Positions 45,913 to 55,304 of a DNA stretch of 64,000 nt are shown in pieces. The DNA comes from Bacteroidia bacterium. Lineage in GTDB: Bacteria; Bacteroidota; Bacteroidia; Flavobacteriales; Flavobacteriaceae. The notes beneath the pieces are model-generated. The model saw only the letters and a program-made list of their open reading frames with translations. It searched no databases and was not told the DNA's origin. Within the stretch, counting starts at the first letter, position 1, and every line of letters starts with the position of its first letter. The position numbers and the translations under genes were made by a program. The DNA lies in NCBI GenBank assembly GCA_030429835.1, contig JAUIGC010000003.1, positions 1 to 64,000 on the forward strand, in the 5' to 3' direction.

Positions 45913-46875
45913 TTATTTTTCGGAAAGGAGCCAGGCGTCCTTGGACTCGGTACGTTTAATTCGTCTTAATTCGGATAAGGCTTCCTTAGGGTCTACAAAT
46001 CGGTCATAGGTAACCATATGAAGTCCGTAGGCGTTCGTGCCATAATAAGCGGCTTTGTAGCCTTTGTTCTGCAAGGATTTGATTTTTCTGTCGGCATTGG
46101 ACTTCACCCGAAAGGCTCCGGCTACAATATGGTGTTTGGCAGCCTCATCGATTATTACCCCTGAAGTAGAAACAGCATCCACATTCACCGTAGGAAGCTC
46201 CAAAGGTTGAGTATTGAAAAAAGTAGCTTCCTGTATTTGTCTGTCAACCTCTTTTTTTACATCTTCCAGCACCACTTGTTGACCTTGTATCCCATTATTA
46301 ATTACCTGATACCCGGTAAATCCCGCCGAAATGGCCAACAAAATAATTGCTGCATACTTAAGATAAGGTCTAAAACTTGTTTTTTCCCGTTTTTCCGGAC
46401 TAATGATAAAGGGTATTTTTTCCTCAATGGCCTCCACTTCCTCTTTTAAGACTTCCCTCGTTACGGGAATTGATCTAAAAGAGGTAAGTCCAAAGGAAGA
46501 GGTAAGATAATTCACTTCATAAAAAGGTTGAAACTGGATACGCCCTTCGCTATTGACCCATAATAGTCCAATATTTTTAAGGCTTAGTTTCTCACCGGCA
46601 CTGAGCTTGCTTTTCCACATTTTGGAAACACCTTCAATCTTGGATAAAATATCTTCGAACGAGGTTTTTTCGGCCTCCGCGATATAGGAAACCAACAGTC
46701 CATCATTGGAGGACAATTGTTCATTGAAGGAAATGGATTTGGCCGGTGCAAAAAAGGTATTGGTAATATCGTTGATTCTCGCGGAAGATTTCTGTGTAAG
46801 AAAAGCTCCAAAACTGGGAACGACCACACAATTGTATCTATATAACAATTCGCTTATGTAGGATTCTATTACCAT
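45913..46875 (-). CDS. HU-like/SPOR domain membrane protein
   Basis: Protein of 320 aa with three parts. The N-terminal ~110 residues (ISELLYRYNCVVVPSFGAFLTQ) form the HU/CCDC81-like domain common in Bacteroidota. A membrane helix (YLKYAAIILLAISAGFTGYQV) lies near residue 190-210. The C-terminal SPOR domain (HHIVAGAFRVKSNADRKIKSL) binds denuded peptidoglycan at septa. An earlier in-frame start at 47007 would overlap the divergent dprA; the ATG at 46875 opens with the family sequence. Probably acts in division, with a cytoplasmic domain related to DNA-binding HU. Confidence 0.85.
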   Translation of the reverse strand: MVIESYISELLYRYNCVVVPSFGAFLTQKSSARINDITNTFFAPAKSISFNEQLSSNDGLLVSYIAEAEKTSFEDILSKIEGVSKMWKSKLSAGEKLSLKNIGLLWVNSEGRIQFQPFYEVNYLTSSFGLTSFRSIPVTREVLKEEVEAIEEKIPFIISPEKREKTSFRPYLKYAAIILLAISAGFTGYQVINNGIQGQQVVLEDVKKEVDRQIQEATFFNTQPLELPTVNVDAVSTSGVIIDEAAKHHIVAGAFRVKSNADRKIKSLQNKGYKAAYYGTNAYGLHMVTYDRFVDPKEALSELRRIKRTESKDAWLLSEK

Positions 46876-46967
46876 ATATCGGCAAATATCAAAAAAATAT
46901 AGGGTATTTTGGAACAGGCTTCCTAACTTTTTATTAACATTATATTTGTAATCTTTGCTTGATATAA

Positions 46968-48086
46968 GTGAGCCATCTACAACATACTGCCCATGAGCTA
47001 ATTGCAATGTTAAGATTGCAACATGTACCGAATGTGGGCGATATCATTGCGAAAAAATTGATTGCCCATTGTGGAAGCCCAGAGGAAGTATTTAGGAACA
47101 AACAAAGCCAGCTATTAAAAATCGATGGTATTGGCACCTATACCCTAAGGCATCTAAATGACTCCGAGCATATTTTGGCCGCCGAGAAGGAATACCAATA
47201 TATCGTTGACAATAAAATTGATTTCTGTTACTTCGAAGATCTTGGATATCCCAAACATTTAAAGCATTGCATAGATAGTCCTATTCTTCTTTTTAAAAAG
47301 GGGAATATGGATTTGGAAGGCCGAAAGATCATTAGTGTTGTTGGTACACGGAACATAACCAGTTATGGAACAGCCTTTTGTGAACAATTCATTGCCGACT
47401 TGGTACCGTTGAACCCTATCATAGTCAGTGGATTTGCCTACGGAGTAGATATTTGTATTCAGCGGGAAGCCATAAATCAAGGATTGCAGACTATTGGGTG
47501 TTTAGCGCATGGGCTAAATCAAATTTATCCAAAAGTTCATGCAAAATATCAAAAAGAGGTTTGGGAAAACGGAGGGTTCTTCACGGAATTCTGGAGTACG
47601 AGCAATCCGGAACGGGAAAATTTCCTCAAACGAAATAGAATCATTGCCGGAATGAGCGAAGCGACAGTAGTGGTAGAATCTGCCGAAAAAGGGGGAAGTC
47701 TGGTCACTGCTGATATCGCCCATAGCTATAACCGTGATGTTTTTGCCTTGCCCGGGCGGAGCACAGATAAATATAGCATGGGATGCAATAATCTGATTAA
47801 ACAACAAAAAGCCCACATGTTGACCTCTGCTGCGGACCTCGTGTATTTGCTTAATTGGGAATTGGAAGAAAAGAAGTCCTCTGCGGTGCAAAAACAATTG
47901 TTTGTGGATTTGGACGAAACGGAACAAAAAATCTATGGCTATTTACAACAGCAGGGGAAACAATTGTTGGATAGTATTGCTTTGGATTGCCAAATCCCAA
48001 TTTTTAGGGCATCGTCCACCCTGCTGAATATGGAAATGAAGGGAGTTATACGGCCGTTACCCGGGAAAATGTTCGAGGCCATTTAG
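46968..48086 (+). CDS. dprA: DNA-processing protein DprA
   Basis: Loader of RecA onto incoming single-stranded DNA during natural transformation, 372 aa. The Rossmann-like core has VVGTRNITSYG and IVSGFAYGVDI, followed by GGSLVTADIA and the winged-helix C-terminus. Translation probably starts at GTG 46968: the conserved N-terminal ELIAMLRLQHVPNVGD lies before or at the first ATG (47007). Divergent from the HU-SPOR gene across 92 bp. Confidence 0.93.
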   Translation: MSHLQHTAHELIAMLRLQHVPNVGDIIAKKLIAHCGSPEEVFRNKQSQLLKIDGIGTYTLRHLNDSEHILAAEKEYQYIVDNKIDFCYFEDLGYPKHLKHCIDSPILLFKKGNMDLEGRKIISVVGTRNITSYGTAFCEQFIADLVPLNPIIVSGFAYGVDICIQREAINQGLQTIGCLAHGLNQIYPKVHAKYQKEVWENGGFFTEFWSTSNPERENFLKRNRIIAGMSEATVVVESAEKGGSLVTADIAHSYNRDVFALPGRSTDKYSMGCNNLIKQQKAHMLTSAADLVYLLNWELEEKKSSAVQKQLFVDLDETEQKIYGYLQQQGKQLLDSIALDCQIPIFRASSTLLNMEMKGVIRPLPGKMFEAI

Positions 48087-48212
48087 ATTTTTACAGACCA
48101 GATAGTTTACAAAGTTTGGGCCTGACCTTTTTTTTGAGGGCAATTAGGGCGATAACCGATGTTTTATTAATACAAATCGATAAAAATTCAAGATGATGAA
48201 GTATGGAGGTAT

Positions 48213-48240
48213 AAAAAAACCGACTAAAGAGTCGGTTTTC
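48213..48240. terminator. Bidirectional terminator between dprA and trpS
   Basis: Arms AAAACCGACT (48216-48225) and AGTCGGTTTT (48230-48239), 4-nt loop. On the minus strand it is followed by seven T, fitting trpS; on the plus strand by CTTTTC, fitting dprA. Confidence 0.85.
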
Positions 48241-48268
48241 TTTTCAAGCTATTTTTTTAGATAGACGG

Positions 48269-49237
48269 TTAATATCCCAACTTTTCCCTAACCCTATGTA
48301 AAACCCCATCGGCCACTTTTCTGGCTTTTTCTGAACCAATGGCCAAAGCTTCGTCCACTTCTTCCAAGTGGTTCATATAATAATCGAACTTTTCCCTAGG
48401 TTCTTCGAACTTGTTCAAAATTACTTCGTAAAGTGCTTGTTTGGCATGTCCGTAGCCATAGTTTCCGGCCAAATAATTGGCGGACATCTCCTCGATTTGA
48501 GGTTGGGGGGCCAAAATTTTATACAGCGCAAAGACGTTGTCCCTTGTTGGGTCTTTTGGTTCTTCCATAGGAGTACTATCCGTTTGGATTCCCATAATTT
48601 GCTTGCGCAATTTTTTATCGGTTTGAAATATATCAATGAGATTTCCCCTACTCTTGCTCATTTTGGCCCCATCGGTTCCTGGCACATACATGGTTTCTTC
48701 CTGTACTTTTCCATCGGGAACCACAAAGGTCTCTCCAAGTTGGGCATGAAAACGGTGGGCAACGTCCCTGGTCATTTCAATATGCTGGAGTTGATCCTTT
48801 CCAACAGGAACTATATGGGCATCGTATAGTAGAATATCCGCTGCCATAAGCATGGGATAGGTAAAGAGTCCGGCGTTTACGTCCTCCAAACGATCTGCTT
48901 TATCTTTAAAGGAATGTGCAAGGGTAAGTCGCTGGTAAGGAAAAAAACAACTTAGGTACCAGGAGAGCTCGGTCACCTGTGGGACATCGCTTTGGCGGTA
49001 AAAAACGGTTTTATTAATATCCAGGCCAAACGCCAGCCAAGCGGATGCTATGGCATAGGTATTTGCCCGTAATACTTCTGCATTCTTTATTTGAGTGAGC
49101 GAATGCATATCCGCAATAAAAAGGAAAGACTCGTTCTTTGGGTCACTTGCCATTTTAATAGCAGGGATTATTGCTCCAAGGATATTTCCTAAATGTGGGG
49201 TTCCCGTACTTTGGATGCCGGTAAGTATTCTTGCCAT
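48269..49237 (-). CDS. trpS: Tryptophanyl-tRNA synthetase
   Basis: Class I aminoacyl-tRNA synthetase of 322 aa. The HIGH-type motif reads TPHLGNILGA after GIQSTG, and the KMSKS loop is GAKMSKSRGN. Normal bacterial length. Confidence 0.97.
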   Translation of the reverse strand: MARILTGIQSTGTPHLGNILGAIIPAIKMASDPKNESFLFIADMHSLTQIKNAEVLRANTYAIASAWLAFGLDINKTVFYRQSDVPQVTELSWYLSCFFPYQRLTLAHSFKDKADRLEDVNAGLFTYPMLMAADILLYDAHIVPVGKDQLQHIEMTRDVAHRFHAQLGETFVVPDGKVQEETMYVPGTDGAKMSKSRGNLIDIFQTDKKLRKQIMGIQTDSTPMEEPKDPTRDNVFALYKILAPQPQIEEMSANYLAGNYGYGHAKQALYEVILNKFEEPREKFDYYMNHLEEVDEALAIGSEKARKVADGVLHRVREKLGY

Positions 49238-49296
49238 TTGCTAAATCTATAAGTGGACAAAGGTAAAACAAATCGAAAAAACAAGTACAGAATACC

Positions 49297-49304
49297 TATT
49301 TTTG
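49297..49304 (+). promoter_or_regulatory. -7 promoter box directly before the PlsC-like start
   Basis: TATTTTTG fits TAnnTTTG and ends only 4 bp before the ATG at 49309. If used, the mRNA would be leaderless or nearly so. No clear -33 element. Confidence 0.35.
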
Positions 49305-49308
49305 ATTC

Positions 49309-50055
49309 ATGTTAACAGTACTTAGGCGAATAGGACAGACACTGTATCGTATTTGGTTTTATATACTGGTGGCCGTTCCTATTTTTTTGTTCTTTCCATT
49401 ATTATTGGTATTTGCCTCTAGGGAAGCATGGTACCCCTATTTCTTTTGGATGGCTAGGAACCTTTGGGCCACGCCCATTCTATATGGCATGGGTTGTCCG
49501 CCAAGGGTAATCTACGATCAAAAAATGAAGTTAGGAAAAAGCTATATGTTGGTCGCCAATCATACCAGTATGTTGGATATTATGTTGATGCTCTATGTAA
49601 GCAAAAATCCATTTGTATTTGTAGGCAAAAAGGAGTTGGTCAAGATTCCGGTATTTGGTTTTTTCTATAAAAGGGTATGCATAATGGTGGATCGGGAAAG
49701 TACCCAAAGTAGAACAGGGGTTTACCGAAGGGCACAAAGAAGATTGAACCAAGGCTTAAGTATCTGTATTTTTCCTGAAGGCGGTGTTCCAGACGATGAA
49801 AACATAATTCTGGACAATTTTAAGGACGGGGCCTTTAAAATGGCCATTGCCCATAAAATACCACTGGTCCCCATCACGTTCTATGACAATAAAAAACGTT
49901 TTTCATTTACCTTCTTCAGTGGTGGCCCAGGTACGGTCAGGGCCCGGGTACATGGGTTTTTTGAAACGGGAATCTTGTCAGAAGAGGATAAAAGCACCTT
50001 ACGTGAGGAGGTACGCGATATTATTTATAATGACCTCATTTCGTCTAGCCAGTAA
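49309..50055 (+). CDS. 1-acyl-sn-glycerol-3-phosphate acyltransferase (PlsC family)
   Basis: Membrane acyltransferase of 248 aa making phosphatidic acid. Membrane helix near residues 15-38, then motif I NHTSMLDI (NHx4D), motif II region with VDRES, motif III FPEGG, and motif IV VPITFYD. Start at ATG 49309, close behind a -7 box. Confidence 0.93.
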   Translation: MLTVLRRIGQTLYRIWFYILVAVPIFLFFPLLLVFASREAWYPYFFWMARNLWATPILYGMGCPPRVIYDQKMKLGKSYMLVANHTSMLDIMLMLYVSKNPFVFVGKKELVKIPVFGFFYKRVCIMVDRESTQSRTGVYRRAQRRLNQGLSICIFPEGGVPDDENIILDNFKDGAFKMAIAHKIPLVPITFYDNKKRFSFTFFSGGPGTVRARVHGFFETGILSEEDKSTLREEVRDIIYNDLISSSQ

Positions 50056-50063
50056 ATCCTTTA

Positions 50064-51560
50064 TTAAAATTTAAAACTAAGGCCGCTATATACCCCAACA
50101 GTATAAGGGTTAAAAGTACCGTCTACATTGGAAAAAGTATTCAATTGATATTTGAATACCGGTTCAATATTCAGTCTTAGTTTTGATGAAAACTGATATC
50201 CAAGCCCTAATCCAAAATTGGCGCTAAAGTTTAGGTCGTTTACATTATTGGCCTCACCGATCTGTGTAGTCAAACTGCCAGAAGTCAAATCCACTTCATT
50301 GTCCACGAGGAACAAGGAGCTAACTCCACCTATTACCTGTACACCAAACCTTTTGTTGACCAAGGCGTAACTTAGCTCTACGGGCACCTCCAAGTAACCC
50401 AACTGCTGTGCCATAACACCCGATCTATTGGCAGTTCTTGCCGATACATCGAAGGATTTGCTTCCTGAATTTAGGGTGGCGTTATTCGCCGATACTACCA
50501 GATTTTCCGCAGTTCCGGCATAATCGATATTGGCAATGCGATTCTGGCTTGAAGCCGAAAGGGATGAGGTAAAAAACACGTCATTGGTATCGTAACCGTA
50601 ATCTACCTTGTGTACCCCGGACCTAATGGATAATTTGGGACTTATTTCATAAGCTACGGATAGTCCATAACTCAGGTTGATATTTCCAGATTTTGAATTT
50701 CCGCTGAACATTGGGCTTACAGGAGAACCTTTTCCCAGAGCATCAAAATAGACCGGGGCAATACTAGGCCCGGCAGACCAACGCTTACCGGAACTCTTAG
50801 TCTCTGCGATTTCTTCCTTCTCTAATTCGTTGATTTCATCGTACAAGGATTTTTTGCCTTCAAGCTTGTTAGCCTCCTTATCATCGGAAGTAATCGATTC
50901 ACTACTTGCTATTCCATTTTCATTATTTGTAATCGAATTTGTCTCTTTACTGTTGGGTATTGTTTCCCGCACATCGTTATTTTCAACAGCGGCAATTCCA
51001 GAATCCTGATTTTCCTTGGTATCAATTATGTTTTTGGAAATGGTATTCTGCCCAGAGACTTTTTCGTTAGCCTGAACTATCATATTCGTTTTGGTAGAAT
51101 TGGAATGGATCGGACCCTTCTTTTGGGTACTATTGGCTATTCCATTTTCAAGGGAGTTGATAGAATTTTTCCCATCCTTTTCCATCATGGTATTTTGTTG
51201 CAACGTTTCGCTCCTATTTTCGATTTCCCTTGCATTATCAATATCTGTTACTTTTGTATTCTCCTGGTTAGAATTCAAGGAGTCTAAAATTGATTTGGAA
51301 TCATGGTCCTTATTTTCTACATCTGTAACTCCATTAGCATCTTTCTCTGGAGTGTTATGTTCTTGAAAAGGGTTGAATAGAAATAGGCCTATAATTAGGA
51401 CAGCTGCAATACCTCCCAATTGCCACCACAATGGAAGAATTCTTTTCTTTTTCTTTTTGTCCAAGGAGGCCTCAATGGTATGCCATACCTTTTCGTCTGG
51501 CGTTTCCTCATAGCCCTTGAATTTTTCTTGGAACAATTCGTCTAAATACTTCTTACTCAT
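50064..51560 (-). CDS. Inner-membrane helix plus outer-membrane beta-barrel protein, putative anti-sigma partner
   Basis: Protein of 498 aa with an unusual plan. Residues 1-40 are cytoplasmic (KKYLDELFQEKFKGYEETPDE) and end in a lysine cluster. Residues 41-63 form a membrane helix (LPLWWQLGGIAAVLIIGLFLF). Residues 64-258 are a low-complexity Asn/Ser/Asp/Glu linker. Residues 260-498 look like an outer-membrane beta-barrel (PorT/OMP_b-brl type), ending in SGLSFKF with a terminal Phe. It lies 36 bp after an ECF sigma gene, so the N-terminus may bind the sigma factor. Function is inference from layout. Confidence 0.78.
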   Translation of the reverse strand: MSKKYLDELFQEKFKGYEETPDEKVWHTIEASLDKKKKKRILPLWWQLGGIAAVLIIGLFLFNPFQEHNTPEKDANGVTDVENKDHDSKSILDSLNSNQENTKVTDIDNAREIENRSETLQQNTMMEKDGKNSINSLENGIANSTQKKGPIHSNSTKTNMIVQANEKVSGQNTISKNIIDTKENQDSGIAAVENNDVRETIPNSKETNSITNNENGIASSESITSDDKEANKLEGKKSLYDEINELEKEEIAETKSSGKRWSAGPSIAPVYFDALGKGSPVSPMFSGNSKSGNINLSYGLSVAYEISPKLSIRSGVHKVDYGYDTNDVFFTSSLSASSQNRIANIDYAGTAENLVVSANNATLNSGSKSFDVSARTANRSGVMAQQLGYLEVPVELSYALVNKRFGVQVIGGVSSLFLVDNEVDLTSGSLTTQIGEANNVNDLNFSANFGLGLGYQFSSKLRLNIEPVFKYQLNTFSNVDGTFNPYTVGVYSGLSFKF

Positions 51561-51596
51561 TTTTAAAAACTCATTTTCTATGGATTCCCAGCGGAA

Positions 51597-52160
51597 TCAT
51601 AAACAATTTCCTATTACAATCACCAAACCAATAATGGATTGGGATATTTTACTTTCAATCTTTTCCTTTAACAACATCCTGGCACGTGCCAGATTGGATT
51701 TAGAGGTTCCCACCGATGTACCCAGTAACTTACTAATTTCATTATGGCTGTAACCGTCCAGCACGTATAGGTTAAAGGTTGTCCTATATTTATTGGGCAG
51801 TTCCTGTATATATTCCAACAATGTTTGGAGCCCAATATCCGCATAGTTTGATTCCAAGGTCACTTCCTCTGGGGTGTTTTCATTGACCAAGCTCAAATAT
51901 TCTTCCCGCCTATATTTTTGTAATACTGTGTTTATCGTAATTCTTTTGACCCAACCTTCAAAAGATCCCTTGGACTTGTATTGACCAATTTTCTCAAAAA
52001 TGGTCATAAAACTATCATGGAGGTTGTCCTCTGCTTCAGTTTTATTACGGGAATATTTTAAGCAAATACCAAATAGAACCCCTGCATATTGTCTATACAG
52101 TTGTTCTTGGGCCTTTCGCTCGCCCTTTTTACATCTATCTACCAGTTCTTCCAGCAACAA
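51597..52160 (-). CDS. ECF-type RNA polymerase sigma factor
   Basis: Sigma-70 family ECF factor of 187 aa. Region 2 covers YRQYAGVLFGICLKYSRNKTEAED and SFEGWVKRITINTVLQKYRR; region 4 covers LQELPNKYRTTF-type and GYSHNEISKLLGTSVGTSKSNLARAR. Translation starts at TTG 52160 or the next TTG, because a stop codon lies four codons upstream with no ATG between. The last 14 residues are hydrophobic. It sits between a lipoprotein gene and the barrel protein, forming a likely self-contained signalling operon. Confidence 0.93.
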   Translation of the reverse strand: MLLEELVDRCKKGERKAQEQLYRQYAGVLFGICLKYSRNKTEAEDNLHDSFMTIFEKIGQYKSKGSFEGWVKRITINTVLQKYRREEYLSLVNENTPEEVTLESNYADIGLQTLLEYIQELPNKYRTTFNLYVLDGYSHNEISKLLGTSVGTSKSNLARARMLLKEKIESKISQSIIGLVIVIGNCL

Positions 52161-52184
52161 ATCTGTTGGTTATGTTTTTTGTAT

Positions 52185-52601
52185 CTAGTTCACGGGCACT
52201 ACCAATTCTAAAAACTCCGGTTCACCTTCACTATTTTCCCCTTGATAAAATCTAAAAGTGTAAGGCTGGTCGTACTTTACTATAAAGTTAAACGAGGCTT
52301 CTTCTTGGGTTACCATTTGGGTACAAGATACCAAATCTGTCATTGCAACTCCCACGGCGACCACATTTCTTACCGTAGTATCTTCTTTGGTCACATCAAA
52401 ACCCTCATATTGGGTACATCCATCTGGCAGGGAATAGGTCACGTTTATTCTGTAGGTTTCGTTTAGATTAAACGATTCCGGCAATTCCGCACTTTCAATG
52501 GGTAATGACGTGAAATAGAAGTTGGCTTCATCTTCTTCAAGGGAACAGCCTCCCAATATTAGGGAAAACAATACAACCATTAAAGTATATTTCTTAATCA
52601 T
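52185..52601 (-). CDS. Lipoprotein of unknown function, first gene of the sigma operon
   Basis: Lipoprotein of 138 aa: signal peptide MIKKYTLMVVLFSLILGGC with lipobox LGGC, then an acidic beta-rich body with two further cysteines (DGCTQYEGFD, LVSCTQMV). The frame extends three codons upstream to another ATG (52610). It is followed after 24 bp by the ECF sigma gene, so it may be a sensor or target of that pathway. No homologue recognised. Confidence 0.72.
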   Translation of the reverse strand: MIKKYTLMVVLFSLILGGCSLEEDEANFYFTSLPIESAELPESFNLNETYRINVTYSLPDGCTQYEGFDVTKEDTTVRNVVAVGVAMTDLVSCTQMVTQEEASFNFIVKYDQPYTFRFYQGENSEGEPEFLELVVPVN

Positions 52602-52775
52602 CCTATACAATCTCTTTTACAAGAAAGATGAAAATGTACCCTAATGGTTGCGTATTGACCCTTCTTTTTAGGGGTAAAAGATATTTTAATCGTCCAATGA
52701 AACAGTACTGCTATTTCATTGGATTCGAGAAGGAATTTTATTCTTTGAAATTACAGGACTTTGGATAGAGAAAGT

Positions 52776-53783
52776 TTATTTGTTAACCGCATTGATGGCA
52801 TCCCGTATTTTTCCATCCAGTTCTTCCAATAATTCAGGATTGTCCAATAATAATGTTTTTACCGCATCCCTTCCTTGCCCCAGTTTGGTATCTCCATAGC
52901 TGAACCATGAACCACTCTTTTTAATGATTTCGTACTCGACCCCAAGGTCAATAATTTCTCCCACTTTAGAGATTCCTTCCCCGTACATAATATCAAACTC
53001 TGTGGTTCTGAATGGAGGGGCCACTTTGTTTTTGACAACCTTTACACGGGTTTTGTTACCTTGAACGTTACCGTCCGTATCCTTTATTTGAGTGGACCTT
53101 CTAATATCCAATCGAACGGAAGCGTAAAACTTGAGGGCGTTACCTCCGGTAGTTGTTTCCGGGTTCCCGAACATCACCCCGATTTTTTCACGCAATTGGT
53201 TGATGAAAATCACGGTACAATGTGTTTTGCTTATGGAACTGGTCAATTTTCTAAGCGCTTGGGACATCAAACGAGCGTGCAGACCCATTTTGGAATCCCC
53301 CATTTCGCCTTCAATTTCGCTTTTTGGTGTCAGCGCGGCAACAGAATCGATAATAACTATGTCAATTGCCCCGGAACGAATCAGGTTGTCCGCTATTTCC
53401 AAAGCTTGTTCCCCATTGTCCGGTTGGGAAATAATTAAATTATCTATGTCGACCCCTAATTTCTGGGCATAAAAACGATCAAAGGCATGTTCCGCATCAA
53501 TAAAGGCAGCAATACCTCCCTTTTTTTGAGCTTCGGCAATAGCATGTAAAGTAAGCGTGGTTTTACCAGAGGATTCCGGTCCGTAAATCTCTATGACACG
53601 TCCTCTTGGATACCCACCAACTCCCAAGGCAATATCCAGACCCAATGATCCAGATGGAATTACCTCTACATCATCCACAACACTGTCTCCCAATTTCATT
53701 ACTGCACCTTTTCCATAGGTCTTGTCCAGTTTGTCCAGGGTTAGTTTAAGTGCTTTTAATTTGGCTTCTTTTTCAGAACTCAT
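52776..53783 (-). CDS. recA: Recombinase A
   Basis: DNA strand-exchange and LexA co-protease ATPase, 335 aa. Walker [10 protein letters not shown], the [21 protein letters not shown] block, the L2 region [18 protein letters not shown] and Walker B are all intact. I saw no LexA/SOS box upstream. Divergent from trhO. Confidence 0.98.
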   Translation of the reverse strand: MSSEKEAKLKALKLTLDKLDKTYGKGAVMKLGDSVVDDVEVIPSGSLGLDIALGVGGYPRGRVIEIYGPESSGKTTLTLHAIAEAQKKGGIAAFIDAEHAFDRFYAQKLGVDIDNLIISQPDNGEQALEIADNLIRSGAIDIVIIDSVAALTPKSEIEGEMGDSKMGLHARLMSQALRKLTSSISKTHCTVIFINQLREKIGVMFGNPETTTGGNALKFYASVRLDIRRSTQIKDTDGNVQGNKTRVKVVKNKVAPPFRTTEFDIMYGEGISKVGEIIDLGVEYEIIKKSGSWFSYGDTKLGQGRDAVKTLLLDNPELLEELDGKIRDAINAVNK

Positions 53784-54005
53784 TTCGTGTTTTTTAGGAC
53801 TGCTAAATTAGTGTTTCTTTTCTTAAAAAAGAATATTCACTTTTATTACGCAACCATTTGAATCTTTTTATATCTATGTAAAAAGCATTGGTTCAAATTA
53901 AGTATTTGCCCATTGTTTTTGGTGTTATTGGTTTTAATGGCCGTTTCCTTATATTTAAACTAACTCATATAATGCTGTGAAGAGGAAAAGTAGGAATGGC
54001 CGAAC

Positions 54006-54036
54006 AAAAAGTCCCGAATTATCGGGACTTTTTTTT
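54006..54036 (+). terminator. Terminator-like hairpin without an upstream gene
   Basis: Arms GTCCCGA (54011-54017) and TCGGGAC (54022-54028), extended by A/T pairs, loop ATTA, then eight T. Neither recA (minus) nor trhO (plus, downstream) ends here, so it points to a small plus-strand RNA from the gap or to a leader element. Confidence 0.7.
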
Positions 54037-54073
54037 GACATCAAACTCCCGCAAACCTTACTTTAGGATTTTA

Positions 54074-54081
54074 TATCTTTG
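54074..54081 (+). promoter_or_regulatory. -7 promoter box of trhO
   Basis: TATCTTTG fits TAnnTTTG and ends 36 bp before the trhO ATG; it lies downstream of the hairpin at 54006-54036. The -33 element is unclear. Confidence 0.5.
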
Positions 54082-54117
54082 CCGTTCAAAATTTGTTAAC
54101 TTAAATATTAGTATAGC

Positions 54118-55149
54118 ATGCAACTGTACAATACCTTAAGTGCAAAGGAAAGAGCCGCCCTTATTGAAGAGGCCGGTCAGGAGCGCCTGACCATATCTTT
54201 CTATAAATATGCACACATTGGCAATCCTGCCATATTTAGAAATCATTTATTTATTCATTGGAACGAAATGGATGTGTTGGGACGTATATATGTGGCCCAT
54301 GAGGGAATAAATGCCCAACTGTCCGTTCCCGCGGAAAATTTTCAGCGTTTTAAGGACTTCTTGGACAGTATTAGTTTTTTGGAAAATGTTCGCCTTAACA
54401 TAGCTATAGAACAAGATAATATGTCCTTCTTGAAATTGAAGGTCAAGGTGAGGCATAAAATCTTGGCCGATGGTCTTAATGACAACACTTTTGACGTAAC
54501 GAACAAAGGAGTCCATGTGGATGCCGAGAAATTCAATGATTTGATCGAGGACCCGGACACGGTATTGGTAGATATGAGAAACCATTATGAAAGCGAAATA
54601 GGGCATTTTAAGAATGCCGTAACTCCCGATGTGGATACATTTCGGGATTCCTTGGATATCATTGAAAAAGATTTACAAGACCATAAAGAAGATAAAAAGT
54701 TGGTCATGTACTGTACGGGGGGTATTCGTTGCGAAAAGGCCAGTGCTTACTACAAACACAAAGGGTTTAAACAGGTCTATCAATTAGAAGGCGGTATAAT
54801 TGAATACGCCAGACAGGTAGAACAAAAGAAGCTGGAGAACAAATTTATAGGTAAGAATTTTGTGTTTGACCATCGTCGAGGAGAACGTATAAGTGAGGAT
54901 GTGATTGCCCAATGTCATCAATGTGGTGAACCTTGCGATGACCATGTTAACTGTGCCAATGAAGCATGCCACTTATTGTTCATCCAATGTAAAAAGTGCG
55001 CCGAAAAAATGAACAATTGCTGCTCGGAACACTGTATGGAAATACATGCCCTGCCCTATGAAGAACAAAAGGCACTTAGAAAAGGTAAGGTGGTGAGCAA
55101 TAAAATCTTTAAAAAGGGAAGGTCAGAAGTGCTTAAGTTCAAGAAATAA
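54118..55149 (+). CDS. trhO: tRNA uridine(34) hydroxylase TrhO (rhodanese family)
   Basis: Protein of 343 aa that hydroxylates U34 of tRNA using O2 (TrhO/YceA family). N-terminal acylphosphatase-like domain (FIHWNEMDVLGRIYVAHEGIN area), central rhodanese domain with catalytic Cys in YCTGGIRCEKASAYY, and a C-terminal Cys-rich zinc-like region (CHQCGEPCDDHVNC, CKKCAEKMNNCC). Length agrees with the longer Bacteroidota members. Confidence 0.93.
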   Translation: MQLYNTLSAKERAALIEEAGQERLTISFYKYAHIGNPAIFRNHLFIHWNEMDVLGRIYVAHEGINAQLSVPAENFQRFKDFLDSISFLENVRLNIAIEQDNMSFLKLKVKVRHKILADGLNDNTFDVTNKGVHVDAEKFNDLIEDPDTVLVDMRNHYESEIGHFKNAVTPDVDTFRDSLDIIEKDLQDHKEDKKLVMYCTGGIRCEKASAYYKHKGFKQVYQLEGGIIEYARQVEQKKLENKFIGKNFVFDHRRGERISEDVIAQCHQCGEPCDDHVNCANEACHLLFIQCKKCAEKMNNCCSEHCMEIHALPYEEQKALRKGKVVSNKIFKKGRSEVLKFKK

Positions 55150-55189
55150 GGATATTGTGTAATCGAAAATTTGGATGTTACATCTACAA

Positions 55190-55218
55190 ATGCGAAAAAG
55201 CCCCTCTTTTTTTCGCAT
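55190..55218 (+). terminator. Possible weak terminator after trhO
   Basis: ATGCGAAAAAG and TTTTTTTCGCAT flank a C-rich loop CCCCTC. The stem is A/T-rich and its 3' arm contains the T-run, so termination is uncertain. Confidence 0.45.
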
Positions 55219-55304
55219 ATTATTTCATTATCTTTACAAGAAGATTTTTTATGAACCTAGTTTGAGGAATCCGTTTGGGATTTGTTCAAATCAATATATA
55301 AAAT

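Larger units (their letters stand above)
53784..54117. other. recA-trhO divergent intergenic region
   Basis: 334 bp without a credible protein gene. Holds a strong hairpin with T-run (54006-54036) and a -7 box (54074-54081). No tRNA. Confidence 0.6.
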
